Source of the DNA: Sulfurospirillum diekertiae
GTDB taxonomy: Bacteria > Campylobacterota > Campylobacteria > Campylobacterales > Sulfurospirillaceae
Length of the DNA: 64,000 bases
Assembly: GCF_002162315.1 (NCBI RefSeq)
Contig: NZ_CP021416.1
Location: 744,001 to 808,000 of the forward strand
Reading direction: 5' to 3'
In this document: positions 28,342-37,660 of the stretch, in pieces
How positions within the stretch are numbered: position 1 is the first letter of the stretch
How the letters are laid out: every line of letters starts with the position of its first letter
Notes under the pieces: model-generated
Database searches by the model: none
Told to the model about the DNA's origin: nothing
What the model saw: the letters and a program-made list of their open reading frames with translations, nothing else
Position numbers and translations under genes: made by a program

Positions 28342-29882
28342 TAGAGCGATTGTTCATTAAAAATCATCTCTCCTTTGCTGAGTGTGATATAGAGTTTTCA
28401 AAAGGGCTGGTTGTTTTTAGCGGACCTAGTGGTGCGGGTAAATCAGTATTGATGCAAGGATTGCTCTCTTTGTTTGGATACGGTGATGTGCACGCAGATA
28501 TCATTGAAGCAACGCTTACGTCCAATTTGGGGTTAGATGCATTTGGCTTTGAAGAGGAAGAGCCCAATATTTTTAAATTTCTCAAAGCTAAAAATGCACG
28601 CTATTTTATTAACACGCAAGCTATTTCTAAAAAAGGTATGGTGGAGCTTTCTCGTACTTTCGTGAATTACCTTTCAGTTAAAGATAATAGTGAATTTGAA
28701 AACAGCCGATTGTTAGGGCTTATTGATGGTGTGTGTGCGAGCAAAGAGCCCAAGCATCTTGAAGCTGTCACTGCTTTTGAGGCACTTTTTGTGGAGTATA
28801 AGAAGCTTAAAGATGAGCTTGAGAGTATTGAAGCCGAAGAGAAAAAAGTGGAAGATCTCAAAGAATTTGCACGTTTTGAAATTGCTAAAATCGATGAGGT
28901 GGCTCCTAAAATTGGTGAAGATGAAGAGCTGATTACTTTTAAAAAATCACTCTCTAAAAAAGAAAAAATTGAAGCGGCAATGCAAAAAGCAGGTATGATT
29001 TTTGAACTTGAAAGCAGTGTCATTGAGGTTTTAAATCTTATTGAAGTGGATAGTAGTTTTTTTGATGCTTCTATGAATGAGCTTCGTTTGGTATTTGAAA
29101 AACAGAATGAAACGCTTGAAGCGCTTGAAGAGATTGATGTGGAGTCTCTTTTAGATCGTATTGAAAAGATTGCGCAACTCAAAAAACGTTATGGCTCCAT
29201 AGAAGAGGCGTTAGCGCATAAACAAAAGCGTCAAGAAGAGCTAGCTCGTTATGAAAATATCGCGTTTGAAAAGAGCCAACTTCAAAAAGCGGTTGCAAAA
29301 TCAGAGCATGAAGTAAACATTCAGAGCCTCACAATCAGTGAAACACGTAAAAAATACCTGCCGCTTTTGGAGGCACGCCTCAATGACTATCTTTCTCAGC
29401 TATATATGCCTTCCTTGCAATTAAGTTTGGACGAGGGCACTTTAAATGAATTGGGATTTGATGCTTTACATGTAAACCTAGGTAAAGTCGATCTTAAAAA
29501 GATCAGTTCAGGTGAATATAACCGCGTACGTCTTGCTTTTTTAGCCACACACAATGAATTTTTACTCTCTCGTGGAGGTGTTTTGATCTTGGATGAGATC
29601 GATGCCAATCTCAGTGGAAAAGAGTCTATGAGTGTTGCAAATGTCCTCAAAACACTCTCCACGAAATATCAAATCTTCGCGATTTCACATCAGCCGCAAC
29701 TTTCATCTGTTGCCAATCAACACTTTTTAGTGACCAAAGATGCTTTACATGTAAGCCACGTTATGCCTTTGAAAGACGAAGAGCGTATTGTGGAATTGGC
29801 ACGTATGGTGAGTGGTGAAAATGTCAGTGATGAAGCGATTGTGTTTGCCAAATCTCTTTTGGAAAGTCGAGATTTGCAATAG
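28338..29882 (+). CDS. recN: RecN-like SMC-family DNA repair ATPase
   Basis: About 514 residues: Walker A FSGPSGAGKSVLMQG, long coiled coil (about 150-345), signature ISSGEYNRVRLAFL and Walker B GVLILDEIDANLSGKE. RecN acts at double-strand breaks; this short form is typical of Campylobacterota. GTG at 28338 overlapping the nadK stop is preferred to the TTG at 28326. Two palindrome copies near the C-terminus encode ALHVNLG and ALHVSHV. Confidence 0.88.
   Translation: MIERLFIKNHLSFAECDIEFSKGLVVFSGPSGAGKSVLMQGLLSLFGYGDVHADIIEATLTSNLGLDAFGFEEEEPNIFKFLKAKNARYFINTQAISKKGMVELSRTFVNYLSVKDNSEFENSRLLGLIDGVCASKEPKHLEAVTAFEALFVEYKKLKDELESIEAEEKKVEDLKEFARFEIAKIDEVAPKIGEDEELITFKKSLSKKEKIEAAMQKAGMIFELESSVIEVLNLIEVDSSFFDASMNELRLVFEKQNETLEALEEIDVESLLDRIEKIAQLKKRYGSIEEALAHKQKRQEELARYENIAFEKSQLQKAVAKSEHEVNIQSLTISETRKKYLPLLEARLNDYLSQLYMPSLQLSLDEGTLNELGFDALHVNLGKVDLKKISSGEYNRVRLAFLATHNEFLLSRGGVLILDEIDANLSGKESMSVANVLKTLSTKYQIFAISHQPQLSSVANQHFLVTKDALHVSHVMPLKDEERIVELARMVSGENVSDEAIVFAKSLLESRDLQ
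29465..29476. repeat. Dispersed palindrome TTTACATGTAAA, copy 9
   Basis: Exact copy inside recN (ALHVN); a one-mismatch copy ending in AAG lies at 29744-29755 in the same gene (ALHVS). Confidence 0.9.
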
Positions 29883-29946
29883 TTTTATTGTGGATTGAGT
29901 GATTTTTTCACGGGATGTTTTTATAAAAGTACTAAATTTTTTATGT

Positions 29947-29952
29947 TACAAT
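29947..29952 (+). promoter_or_regulatory. Candidate -10 element of cbrR
   Basis: TACAAT preceded by an AT-rich stretch, 35 nt before the cbrR ATG. The palindrome variant at 29962-29973 would span the transcription start region. Confidence 0.45.
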
Positions 29953-29961
29953 GAAAAATAA

Positions 29962-29973
29962 CTTACATGTAAT
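29962..29973. repeat. Palindrome variant CTTACATGTAAT at the cbrR promoter
   Basis: Keeps the TTACATGTAA core; lies 9 nt after the -10 candidate and 14 nt before the ATG, a position where a bound protein would block initiation. Confidence 0.55.
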
Positions 29974-29987
29974 TGCTAGGATTATTG

Positions 29988-31241
29988 ATGGCACGAGAGA
30001 AAATTTTAATCGTTGAAGACAATAAAGCACTGTCTAAACTGATTGTTAAAAAAATGGAATCAAATCTTGATTTTGATGTCGACATGGCATACACTTTTGA
30101 AGAGGCACAAAATCTTGTTGAAAAAGATAGTGACTATTTTGTAGCATTGCTGGATCTTAATCTTCCTGATGCCCCAGATGGCGAAGTGGTTGATATGATT
30201 TTGGCACATAAAATTCCTTCTATTATTCTTACGGGCTCAATGGAAAAAGAGATTCGTGAAAAGATTTTGAAAAAAGATGTGATTGATTATGTCTATAAAG
30301 GCAACATTGATGATGTCAATTATATTTTTACACTGATTGAACGACTTCATAAAAATCGTGATATTAAAGTGTTGGTTGTGGATGATTCCATGGCAACACG
30401 CGCACAGATCAAGTCTTTATTACAGCACCAAATGTTTAAAGTCCTTGTGGCAGCACATGGTGAAGAAGCGCTTGCTTTTTTAGAGGACAATCCCGATATT
30501 AAGCTTGTTTTGACGGACTATCTTATGCCTGTCATTGATGGGGTTGAGCTAACCAAAGAGATTCGTAAGCGCTACAGCAAAAATGAAATTTCTATTATTG
30601 CGATGACAGGGACAAATGCGGATCTCATCTCTGCTAAATTTCTAAAAATTGGTGCCAATGATTTTATCAATAAACCTTTTACGCGAGAAGAGATTGCGTG
30701 TCGTATTAACAATTCGTTGGATGCATTAGAGTATATTGCTAAAATTGAAGATATGGCGCAAAATGATTTTCTCAGTGGACTTGCTAACAGACGATATTTC
30801 TTTGATGCGATGCAAGAGTATTTTAAAGAGGCAAAAAGGAAAAATGAGTCATTTGCTATAGGCTTAATTGATGTAGATAACTTTAAACAGATCAATGATA
30901 CGTTAGGGCATCGTGTTGGCGATACGGTTATCGTTGAATTAGCAAAGACACTTCAAAAACATCTAACCCATGATCATTTTATTGCTCGTTTGGGCGGTGA
31001 TGAGTTTTGTGTCGTGCTTAAAAATATTGACCAAAAAAAGGCATTGGAGTTTTTCATTAAGCTTAATCATGCGGTTGCAGGATTACACATACATACTAAA
31101 GAGAAAAAAGATCTTAGTATCAGTGTTTCTATTGGTGTGACGTTTGGAGATTTAGAAAGTGTGGAAGAGATGATCAATCAAGCAGATAAAGCACTGTACA
31201 TTGCAAAGAAAAATGGCAGAAATAGAGTTGAGGTTTCTTAA
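29988..31241 (+). CDS. cbrR: Response regulator with two receiver domains and GGDEF output (CbrR-like)
   Basis: 417 residues: REC1 (1-120, KILIVEDNKALS with LLDLNLPD), REC2 (about 123-245, KVLVVDDSMATRAQ with LTDYLMPVIDG and MTG...NKPF), and GGDEF (about 255-417, DFLSGLANRRYFFDAM, active site RLGGDEFC, no RxxD I-site). Same layout as PleD and as Campylobacter CbrR, a bile-resistance regulator at this locus. Phosphorylation probably drives dimerisation and cyclic di-GMP synthesis. No kinase gene is adjacent. ATG at 29988 chosen over the upstream TTG because TAGGA precedes it. Confidence 0.9.
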   Translation: MAREKILIVEDNKALSKLIVKKMESNLDFDVDMAYTFEEAQNLVEKDSDYFVALLDLNLPDAPDGEVVDMILAHKIPSIILTGSMEKEIREKILKKDVIDYVYKGNIDDVNYIFTLIERLHKNRDIKVLVVDDSMATRAQIKSLLQHQMFKVLVAAHGEEALAFLEDNPDIKLVLTDYLMPVIDGVELTKEIRKRYSKNEISIIAMTGTNADLISAKFLKIGANDFINKPFTREEIACRINNSLDALEYIAKIEDMAQNDFLSGLANRRYFFDAMQEYFKEAKRKNESFAIGLIDVDNFKQINDTLGHRVGDTVIVELAKTLQKHLTHDHFIARLGGDEFCVVLKNIDQKKALEFFIKLNHAVAGLHIHTKEKKDLSISVSIGVTFGDLESVEEMINQADKALYIAKKNGRNRVEVS

Positions 31242-32042
31242 ATGATTATAGATACCCATTGCCACTTGGATGATGCGCGTTTTAGAGATGATGTTGATGC
31301 TGTTATTACAAAAGCGTATGAGCAAGGAGTTCAGGGCATCATCATTCCTGGCGCAGATATTAACGATCTTAGTTATGCACGAGAACTCTCTTATCGTTAT
31401 GAACATATCTTTTTCGCTGCGGGTATTCATCCGTACAATCATGAACAATATGACGAAAAAATACTACGGTCTTTTTTGAAAGATGAAAAATGTATTGCCG
31501 TGGGTGAATGTGGTTTAGATTATTTTAGATTACCTGAAGATGTAGAAGAAAAGCAGACTGAAAAGCAGAGACAACAGGTTGTCTTTGCTCAGCATATTGC
31601 GCTTGCAAGAGAGTTTAAAAAGCCACTCATTGTTCACATTCGAGATGCCAATGAAGATAGTAAGCAGATTTTATTGAAGGAAAAAGCGTGCGAAGTAGGT
31701 GGTGTTTTACACTGTTATAATGCGTCTAAACATCTTTTAGATTTGGCTGATAAAGGCTTTTACTTTGGTATAGGCGGCGTTTTAACGTTTAAAAATGCCA
31801 AGAATTTAGTTGAAGTATTACCGCTCATTCCTCGTGATAAACTGCTCATCGAAACGGATGCACCGTACCTTACTCCCATGCCTCATCGAGGTGAGCGCAA
31901 TGAGCCAAGTTATACACTTTTGGTTGCAGCGAAGATGGCGGAGCTTTTAAATATAAGTGTCACCGAACTTCACAATTTGACCTCAAAAAATGCTTTTTCA
32001 CTCTTTAAAGCTTTAGAAAAGATAAAGTTAGTTACAATCTAA
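31242..32042 (+). CDS. tatD: TatD-family metal-dependent DNase
   Basis: 266 residues, TIM-barrel hydrolase. Metal ligands in DTHCHLDD (start), AVGECGLDYFR, PLIVHIRDA, LHCYNA and IETDAPYLTPMPHRGERN. TatD proteins are 3'-5' exonucleases acting in repair or DNA degradation and are not part of Tat export. It begins directly after the cbrR stop. Confidence 0.93.
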   Translation: MIIDTHCHLDDARFRDDVDAVITKAYEQGVQGIIIPGADINDLSYARELSYRYEHIFFAAGIHPYNHEQYDEKILRSFLKDEKCIAVGECGLDYFRLPEDVEEKQTEKQRQQVVFAQHIALAREFKKPLIVHIRDANEDSKQILLKEKACEVGGVLHCYNASKHLLDLADKGFYFGIGGVLTFKNAKNLVEVLPLIPRDKLLIETDAPYLTPMPHRGERNEPSYTLLVAAKMAELLNISVTELHNLTSKNAFSLFKALEKIKLVTI

Positions 32043-32079
32043 TAAATACTAAGCAATAAATACACCAAAAAGGAGAGGC

Positions 32080-33328
32080 ATGTATAAGGTTATTTTAACC
32101 CTTTTTCTTGTGTTTCAGAGTCTCCACGCGTTTTTTAAATACCGACAATAATTACGAAAAACAACTTACCGCCCTTAAAAATTTCGATCTTCCAAATACC
32201 TTTTTGAAAGATTCTATTTTTATTTCTATGAATGAAGATGTTGAAATGTACAAAACAAAACATTTCCTACGTGAATTAGAAAGTGGTGATAAATTTGTTC
32301 CAATTTTGCAAAAAAAGATGAAAGAAGCAGGCGTTCCACCAGAATTTTTATACCTTGCAATGACGGAGTCTAGTTTTGATCCTTTTTCCTCTTCTTCAGC
32401 CAAAGCTTCAGGTATTTGGCAATTTATTCCTGAAACGGCTCGCCGTTATGGCTTAGTCGAAAATGCTTTTGTGGATGAGAGACGCGATCCTGTTAAATCG
32501 ACGGAAGCGGCAATTGTTTATTTGCAACGGCTACACGATCTTTTTGGTAAGTGGTATTTAGCTGCACTCGCTTACAATTGTGGTGAAGGCACGGTCACCA
32601 AAGCGATAGCAAAAGCTGGAACGGATGATATTAATGTTCTCTTAGATGAGAGCCAAAAGTACCTTCCCAAGGAAAGCCGACTCTATATTCGCAAAATCTT
32701 GATGATGAGTTTTATCTCTGGGAGTACAGACATTATGCTTGAGAACGGTTCGGAATACCTTCTGAATCGTGCCAATAATGCAACGTTTGTAAAGGTTCCC
32801 GTCCCAAGTGGTACAAGTCTTAAAGATGTGGCAGAAAGTATTGGCATTTCGCTACGTGAATTAAGATCGTATAATCCACATCTGAAGCATGCTTTTACTT
32901 CGCCTCTTGGTGAAAAAAGTTATTTGTATATTCCTCAAGATCGTCAAATTACATTTACTCAAAATTTTGATCAAACCAAACAACCGCAAAAATATGCTGT
33001 GTATAACACCCAAAAAGGTGATTCCCTACAAAGTGTTGCAAAAAAATACGGTATGAATTATCAATCGTTAATGGAACTTAATAATTTAAAGAGTGCTGCA
33101 CTGAAACCAAAAACAGAGATTATTGTGCCTCTTGGTACCACTACACATTCTTCAGCAACGGTGGCATCGTCAAATAATGTCGAAAAATTGTATGTCATAA
33201 AAGCAGGGGATACAATTGAAACGGTATCAAAAAAATACGATATTCCTGTCGCACAATTGATAAAAACCAATAAGAAAAAGAATGCACTTGTAAAAGTGGG
33301 AGAGAGTATTGTTATACCAAAAAACTAG
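32080..33328 (+). CDS. mltD: Membrane-bound lytic transglycosylase (MltD-like) with LysM repeats; frameshift after signal peptide
   Basis: Cleaves glycan strands of peptidoglycan. Transglycosylase (SLT) domain about 60-200 with FLYLAMTESSFDPFSSSSAKASGIWQFIP-type sequence (catalytic Glu in TES) and LAALAYNCGEGTV; then three LysM-like repeats (about 225-275, 295-345, 365-410: YVIKAGDTIETVSKKYDI). The ATG at 32080 has a strong ribosome site (AAAAAGGAGAGG) and encodes signal peptide VILTLFLVFQSLHA, but that frame stops at 32149. The body is open from 32108 in the +1 frame. Removing one T from the six-T tract at 32131-32136 gives SLHAFLNTDNNYEKQ. Confidence 0.85.
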
Positions 33329-34106
33329 TGGATTGAGCCTTTGTGTTGTAATGCTTTTGGTATTTTACGGATGCGCTTCTAAACACGACTCTTATTCTTA
33401 TCGCTCACGAGGAGGTGCTACAATGGCAGCTCCTGATGGCAGTGGCCCTATAAATGATTCGCCTGCAATGCATAAAGCGACGATGCGTCCTTATACGATT
33501 GATGGTGTAACTTATACACCAACGATGGTGAGCGTAGGAGATACGTTTAGTGGTATTTCCAGCTGGTATGGTAAAGATTTTCATGGTAAGAAGACTTCCA
33601 ATGGTGAAGTTTACAATATGTATGACATGACCGCTGCGCATAAAACACTTCCTATGAATACAATGCTTAAAGTAACTAACCTTAAAAACAATAAAAGTAT
33701 TATTGTTCGTGTTAACGATCGAGGCCCTTTTGTTGGAACACGTATCATTGATCTTTCCTATACGGCTGCAACACGTATTGATCTTGTTGCCAATGGAACA
33801 GGCCCTGTGGGTATTGAAGTTCTAGGTTTTGCGGGAGTGGTTGCACCTGCTGGTGCACCAAAAGAGAGTGTTGTTGAAACCGATTATTTCATCCAAATTG
33901 GTGCCTTTAGAAGTAAAGATGGAGCAACACGTTTTGCTCAAAGCAATATGAATGTCAATAATCGCTACAATGCGGTCGTAAAAGAGGGTACATTTGAAAA
34001 TAAACCGATGTACCGTGTATGGCTTAAAGGATTTGGCAGTGAAGCAGAAGCCTCAGACTTTATTGCCAAAGGGCCTTTCAAAGGCTCATTTATTGTAAGG
34101 GAATAG
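33309..34106 (+). CDS. rlpA: RlpA-like septal lytic transglycosylase lipoprotein
   Basis: 265 residues. Lipobox LVFYGC, then a double-psi beta-barrel (about 80-180: SGISSWYGKDFHGKKTSNGEVYNMYDMTAAHKTLPM-type sequence, IVRVNDRGPFVGTRIIDLSYTAA) and a C-terminal SPOR domain (YFIQIGAFRSKDGATRFA) that binds stripped septal glycan. The TTG at 33309 behind GGGAGA overlaps mltD by 20 nt and gives a Lys-containing signal peptide; another TTG at 33333 is possible. Confidence 0.88.
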   Translation: MLYQKTSGLSLCVVMLLVFYGCASKHDSYSYRSRGGATMAAPDGSGPINDSPAMHKATMRPYTIDGVTYTPTMVSVGDTFSGISSWYGKDFHGKKTSNGEVYNMYDMTAAHKTLPMNTMLKVTNLKNNKSIIVRVNDRGPFVGTRIIDLSYTAATRIDLVANGTGPVGIEVLGFAGVVAPAGAPKESVVETDYFIQIGAFRSKDGATRFAQSNMNVNNRYNAVVKEGTFENKPMYRVWLKGFGSEAEASDFIAKGPFKGSFIVRE

Positions 34107-34107
34107 A

Positions 34108-34680
34108 ATGCAAACACTACAACGCATAACCAAAGAGACACATATTAGTGTAGAATTAGAGATCAATGGTACAGGTCAAGCAAACATCGCTACAGGTATT
34201 GGTTTTTTTGATCATATGCTAGAAGCCTTTACCAAGCATTCCTTGATCGATTTAACCCTTACATGTAAAGGTGATACACACATTGATTTTCATCATAGTG
34301 TTGAAGATGTAGGTATTGTTCTTGGTCAGGCTTTACGTGCTTCGATATACCCCATTGAAAGTGTAGAACGTTATGGTAATGCAGTCGTTGTTATGGATGA
34401 AGCAGCCGTTGAATGTGCATTGGATCTTAGCAATCGTGCTTATTTAGTCTATGAAGTAGAGATGGAAGGCAAAGTAGGCGAATTTGATGTGGAACTGGCG
34501 GAAGAATTTTTTAGGGCGGTCATCATCAATGCTGGTATTAGCGCACACATTATTGCACGTCGTGGTAAAAATAAACATCACCTTTTGGAAGCCGCATTTA
34601 AAGCTTTTGCTGTAGCACTACGTCGGAGTTTAGTCAAAAATGAGCGTGCAGGAATCCCAAGCACTAAGGGTGTTTTATAA
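34108..34680 (+). CDS. hisB: Imidazoleglycerol-phosphate dehydratase
   Basis: 190-residue monofunctional HisB of histidine biosynthesis. Mn-binding histidine motifs GFFDHMLEAFTKH, IDFHHSVEDVGI, and AHIIARRGKNKHHLLEAAFKA are intact. It lies one base after rlpA and overlaps kdsC by one base, inside an envelope operon and away from other his genes. A one-mismatch palindrome (34258-34269) encodes LTCKGD. Confidence 0.94.
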   Translation: MQTLQRITKETHISVELEINGTGQANIATGIGFFDHMLEAFTKHSLIDLTLTCKGDTHIDFHHSVEDVGIVLGQALRASIYPIESVERYGNAVVVMDEAAVECALDLSNRAYLVYEVEMEGKVGEFDVELAEEFFRAVIINAGISAHIIARRGKNKHHLLEAAFKAFAVALRRSLVKNERAGIPSTKGVL

Positions 34681-35177
34681 TGATTGAATTATTGGTTTTT
34701 GATGTTGATGGCTGCCTCACCGATGGTGGAATTACCTATGGAAACAGTGATGCTGAAGAGTTTAAAACATTTAATGTCAAAGATGGTTTTGGCATTGTCT
34801 CATGGATGAAATTGGGACGTAAAACAGCAATCATTACGGGACGAAGTTCTCAGGTAGTTGATAAGCGAGCCAAAGAACTTGGCATTAATTATTTGTATCA
34901 AGACGTCAAAAATAAAAAAGCTGTTTTACAAGAAATTTTGGATAAAGAAGGACTCTCATTTAACCAAGTCGCTGCTATTGGTGATGATTTAAATGATGTG
35001 TCATTGTTACGTTCTGTTGGCCTTTCGTTCGCTCCAGCCGATGCCTTACCTATGGTTTTGCAATCTGTTGATGTTGTATTACATAAAGAGGGTGGAAAAG
35101 CGGCGGTTAGAGAGATGATCGACATTGTGGTCGAGAAAGAAAACTTGAGTGAGGCATTTGTAAACCTTTGGCTGTAA
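34680..35177 (+). CDS. kdsC: 3-deoxy-D-manno-octulosonate 8-phosphate phosphatase
   Basis: HAD phosphatase of 165 residues that makes free KDO for LPS inner core. FDVDGCLTDGGITYGNS carries the catalytic Asp pair, ITGRSSQVVDKRAKELGI is motif II, and AIGDDLNDVSLL is motif IV; no cap domain, as in KdsC. Followed by lptC and lptA. Confidence 0.93.
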   Translation: MIELLVFDVDGCLTDGGITYGNSDAEEFKTFNVKDGFGIVSWMKLGRKTAIITGRSSQVVDKRAKELGINYLYQDVKNKKAVLQEILDKEGLSFNQVAAIGDDLNDVSLLRSVGLSFAPADALPMVLQSVDVVLHKEGGKAAVREMIDIVVEKENLSEAFVNLWL

Positions 35178-35701
35178 GATTACTGGTATATTCAACACTT
35201 CTTTTCTTTGCAATGATGCTCTTTTTAATTATTAAAGAGCCTTATACGATTAATATCGTAGATCAAAATGGGAATTTAGTTCCTGATATAGAACTTTTTA
35301 ATGCTCAAAATTATCAGATCAAAGAGGGTAGTATTGAAAGTATCGTGCATGCAGATCGTGTAGCACGTTATAAAGATTTTGATAAACTGTATGTCATTAA
35401 TGCAGGGCACAAGACCAAAGAGGGATTACATGGTACGCTCATATCGGATGAAGGCACTCTTCGAGATAACGTCATGCACTTTCAAACCAATTCTCATTAT
35501 GCTAGAGAAGATGGTGTTGCCCTAGATGGTGAAGATATTTTTTATGATCTTAAAAAAGAGATTTTAAGCAGCGAAAAGCCCTTTGATTTTAGACAGAAGC
35601 AGAGCCGTAGTCATGGGCTTTCATTTGTTTATCAGATGAAAGAAGGCACAATAAGTGCCACTAATATACACTCATTTATACAACAACTAGGGAAAAAGTA
35701 G
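35168..35701 (+). CDS. lptC: LPS export protein LptC
   Basis: 177 residues: one N-terminal membrane helix (LLVYSTLLFFAMMLFLII), then a periplasmic beta-jellyroll region ending in SLSF/MKEGTISATNIHSF-like strands. Low similarity is normal for LptC; position between kdsC and lptA supports the call. The start (TTG at 35168) lies inside kdsC. Confidence 0.78.
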   Translation: MAVRLLVYSTLLFFAMMLFLIIKEPYTINIVDQNGNLVPDIELFNAQNYQIKEGSIESIVHADRVARYKDFDKLYVINAGHKTKEGLHGTLISDEGTLRDNVMHFQTNSHYAREDGVALDGEDIFYDLKKEILSSEKPFDFRQKQSRSHGLSFVYQMKEGTISATNIHSFIQQLGKK

Positions 35702-36166
35702 ATGAAAAAACTGATAGCACTCTGTTTATGCGCTTCAAGCATCCTTTTGGCAGCAGAAGTAGAAGTCACTGCCGATAAATTTTTCGCTGATGATAAAAAG
35801 AAAATCAGCACCTTTGAAGGTCACGTGATCGTGATTAAAGAGAGCGATAAACTGACCGCGAATAAAGTTGTCATAGAGTTTGATGATAAAAAACAACCCA
35901 TACGCTATATTGCAACAGGTAATGCCAAAGGCAATTTAACGATGAATCAAAAAAAATATTATGGTGAAGCGGAAAAAATGACGTATGAACCATCAAAAAG
36001 CCTCTATACTTTGGAGAAAAAAGCCTTTTTGCATGAGATTGAAACGGATAAAAAAGTGTATGGTGATTTCATCCGAGCTGATCAGAACAGTGGCCAGTAT
36101 CAAGTCGATGGGAAAGGTGCAGCTCCTGTCAAATTTATCTTCAAAGTTGAGGATAAAAAACAGTGA
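35702..36166 (+). CDS. lptA: LPS transport periplasmic protein LptA
   Basis: 154 residues. Signal peptide ending LLAAE, then an OstA-like beta domain: VEVTADKFFADDKKKISTFEGHVIVIKES, IRYIATGNAKGNL, YGEAEKMTYEPSKSLYTLEKKAFL. It bridges LPS from inner to outer membrane. Directly follows lptC and overlaps engB by 4 nt. Confidence 0.88.
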   Translation: MKKLIALCLCASSILLAAEVEVTADKFFADDKKKISTFEGHVIVIKESDKLTANKVVIEFDDKKQPIRYIATGNAKGNLTMNQKKYYGEAEKMTYEPSKSLYTLEKKAFLHEIETDKKVYGDFIRADQNSGQYQVDGKGAAPVKFIFKVEDKKQ

Positions 36167-36765
36167 TTAAAGTCAAAAATGCCTTCTTTGTGAAGTCTGC
36201 TTCCAAAATGGAAGAGACTACACCAGAAGGGATGAGCGAAGTTGCTTTTATTGGACGTAGTAATGTGGGTAAAAGTTCCATTATTAATGCACTTACCAAT
36301 AAAAAAGGGCTTGCCAAAAGCTCTTCAACACCGGGTAAGACACGTCTTATTAACTTTTTTCAAATCATCTTGGACAAAGACGGTGAAAGTTACCACGCAC
36401 AACTAGTGGATCTTCCAGGTTTTGGCTATGCCAAAGTATCGCATAGCCTCAAAGCAGAGTGGCAAAAAAATCTAACGGATTATATTAAAAAGCGCGTTTC
36501 AATCCGTGTTTTTGTTCATCTTGTTGATTCTCGTCATCCCTTTTTGGAGATAGATCAAGCGGTACATACCTATCTCAGTGAAATTGTAAGACCCGATCAG
36601 ACTATTTTACGTATTTTTACCAAACTTGATAAATTAAAACAGAGTGAGATTAGCCTGATTAAAAAGAATTATCCGGATGCCATTTTGGTCTCAAGCAGTA
36701 GCAAAAAAGGGGTAGATAAAGCACTTGATGCTATTTTTTTAACGCTTTTTGGAGCTGAGTCATGA
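36163..36765 (+). CDS. engB: Ribosome-biogenesis GTPase EngB/YsxC/YihA
   Basis: 200-residue TrmE-Era-like GTPase for large-subunit assembly. G1 GRSNVGKSSIIN, G2 STPGKTRLINFF, G3 LVDLPGFGYAK, G4 TKLDKLK, G5 SSSSKKG. The ATG at 36163 overlaps the lptA stop. Confidence 0.95.
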   Translation: MIKVKNAFFVKSASKMEETTPEGMSEVAFIGRSNVGKSSIINALTNKKGLAKSSSTPGKTRLINFFQIILDKDGESYHAQLVDLPGFGYAKVSHSLKAEWQKNLTDYIKKRVSIRVFVHLVDSRHPFLEIDQAVHTYLSEIVRPDQTILRIFTKLDKLKQSEISLIKKNYPDAILVSSSSKKGVDKALDAIFLTLFGAES

Positions 36766-37220
36766 TAAGTTATACTAAAGCAAAACTGAGTGATATTATC
36801 CATATGCAAGAGGTTGTGAAACCTGAAGTCGAAAAAGGAATTATTCTCTTCCGCAGTTCCGATGAAATGGCAACCAATATTCGTTCATATATTCTTGCCA
36901 AAGAGGATGATCAGATTATTGGATTTGGAGCTTTACATTTCCATGCAGATAATTTAGCAGAGATTAGAAGCCTTGTTGTCAAAGAGGGTTTTCGAGGTCA
37001 TGGCGTTGGAAAAGGAATTATTCAAAACCTTTTGATTGATGGAGAAAATTTAGGTGTTAAAAAAGTCTTCACCTTGACCTATCAAAAAGCTTTTTTTGAA
37101 TCTGTTGGTTTTTCTGAAATCCCCAAAGAGGCACTGCCTACTCATAAAATATGGGCAGATTGTATTAAATGCAAACATTTTCCAATATGCGACGAAATAG
37201 CGCTCATCAAAACTATTTAG
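36762..37220 (+). CDS. GNAT acetyltransferase, short ArgA-like N-acetylglutamate synthase
   Basis: 152 residues with the GNAT acetyl-CoA loop VKEGFRGHGVGKGIIQNLL and the C-terminal tail LPTHKIWADCIKCKHFPICDEIAL. That cysteine tail is shared with short N-acetyltransferases proposed to acetylate glutamate for arginine synthesis. Function is by similarity only. ATGA overlap with engB. Confidence 0.7.
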   Translation: MISYTKAKLSDIIHMQEVVKPEVEKGIILFRSSDEMATNIRSYILAKEDDQIIGFGALHFHADNLAEIRSLVVKEGFRGHGVGKGIIQNLLIDGENLGVKKVFTLTYQKAFFESVGFSEIPKEALPTHKIWADCIKCKHFPICDEIALIKTI

Positions 37221-37660
37221 TGACTTTGTGGATCAGTGGATGGCTCTTTTTGAGTCTTGTCATGTCCTCATTGTATCCACTGATTCCCTCTTTTGTAGGC
37301 GTGGTTTTTTGTTATCTTATTCTCAATTTTAACCGACATGAAGATAACGCTCTTCCTTTATTTCTTAGTTTGGGCTATGTGTGTTTATACGATCTTACCA
37401 AAGGGTTTTATCTCTTTTCGTATGTTATTTTATTTGTGGTAGTCTACCGCTTTGCGATCTATAAAATTCAAAATGTTATTACATGTAATAACTGTATTTT
37501 AGCGGCATACGTGACGATTGCATATTTAGGGCACTATTTTTTAAATGCTTTTTTTGCCTATTTGGACAATGCACCTTTCCCTTATTTTTCAAACTACTAT
37601 TTTTACTATATCCTCATTGATTCATTACTTTCATTTATGCTTTTTAGGATTTCACGGTGA
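37169..37660 (+). CDS. MreD-like integral membrane protein of the elongasome region
   Basis: 163 residues with about five membrane helices and little else. Its place directly before mrdA (PBP2), overlapping it (GTGA), and its size fit MreD, and C. jejuni has an unnamed membrane protein at the same place; the sequence match itself is too weak to be sure. The start may be ATG 37169 or ATG 37187; both lie inside the upstream gene and neither has a clear ribosome site. It carries the 18-bp palindrome at 37475-37492. Confidence 0.6.
   Translation: MQTFSNMRRNSAHQNYLVTLWISGWLFLSLVMSSLYPLIPSFVGVVFCYLILNFNRHEDNALPLFLSLGYVCLYDLTKGFYLFSYVILFVVVYRFAIYKIQNVITCNNCILAAYVTIAYLGHYFLNAFFAYLDNAPFPYFSNYYFYYILIDSLLSFMLFRISR
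37475..37492. repeat. Extended palindrome GTTATTACATGTAATAAC
   Basis: A perfect 18-bp palindrome inside the MreD-like gene. It shares the TTACATGTAA core of the dispersed element but has different outer bases. Confidence 0.7.

Noticed and set aside
29962-30002. cbrR starting at the TTG at 29973
   Set aside because: It lies on the palindrome edge without a ribosome site; ATG 29988 follows TAGGA and gives a standard receiver-domain start.
33309-33335. A fifth frameshift at the rlpA start
   Set aside because: A TTG at 33309 with GGGAGA five bases upstream gives a workable lipoprotein signal peptide in frame, so no indel is required.
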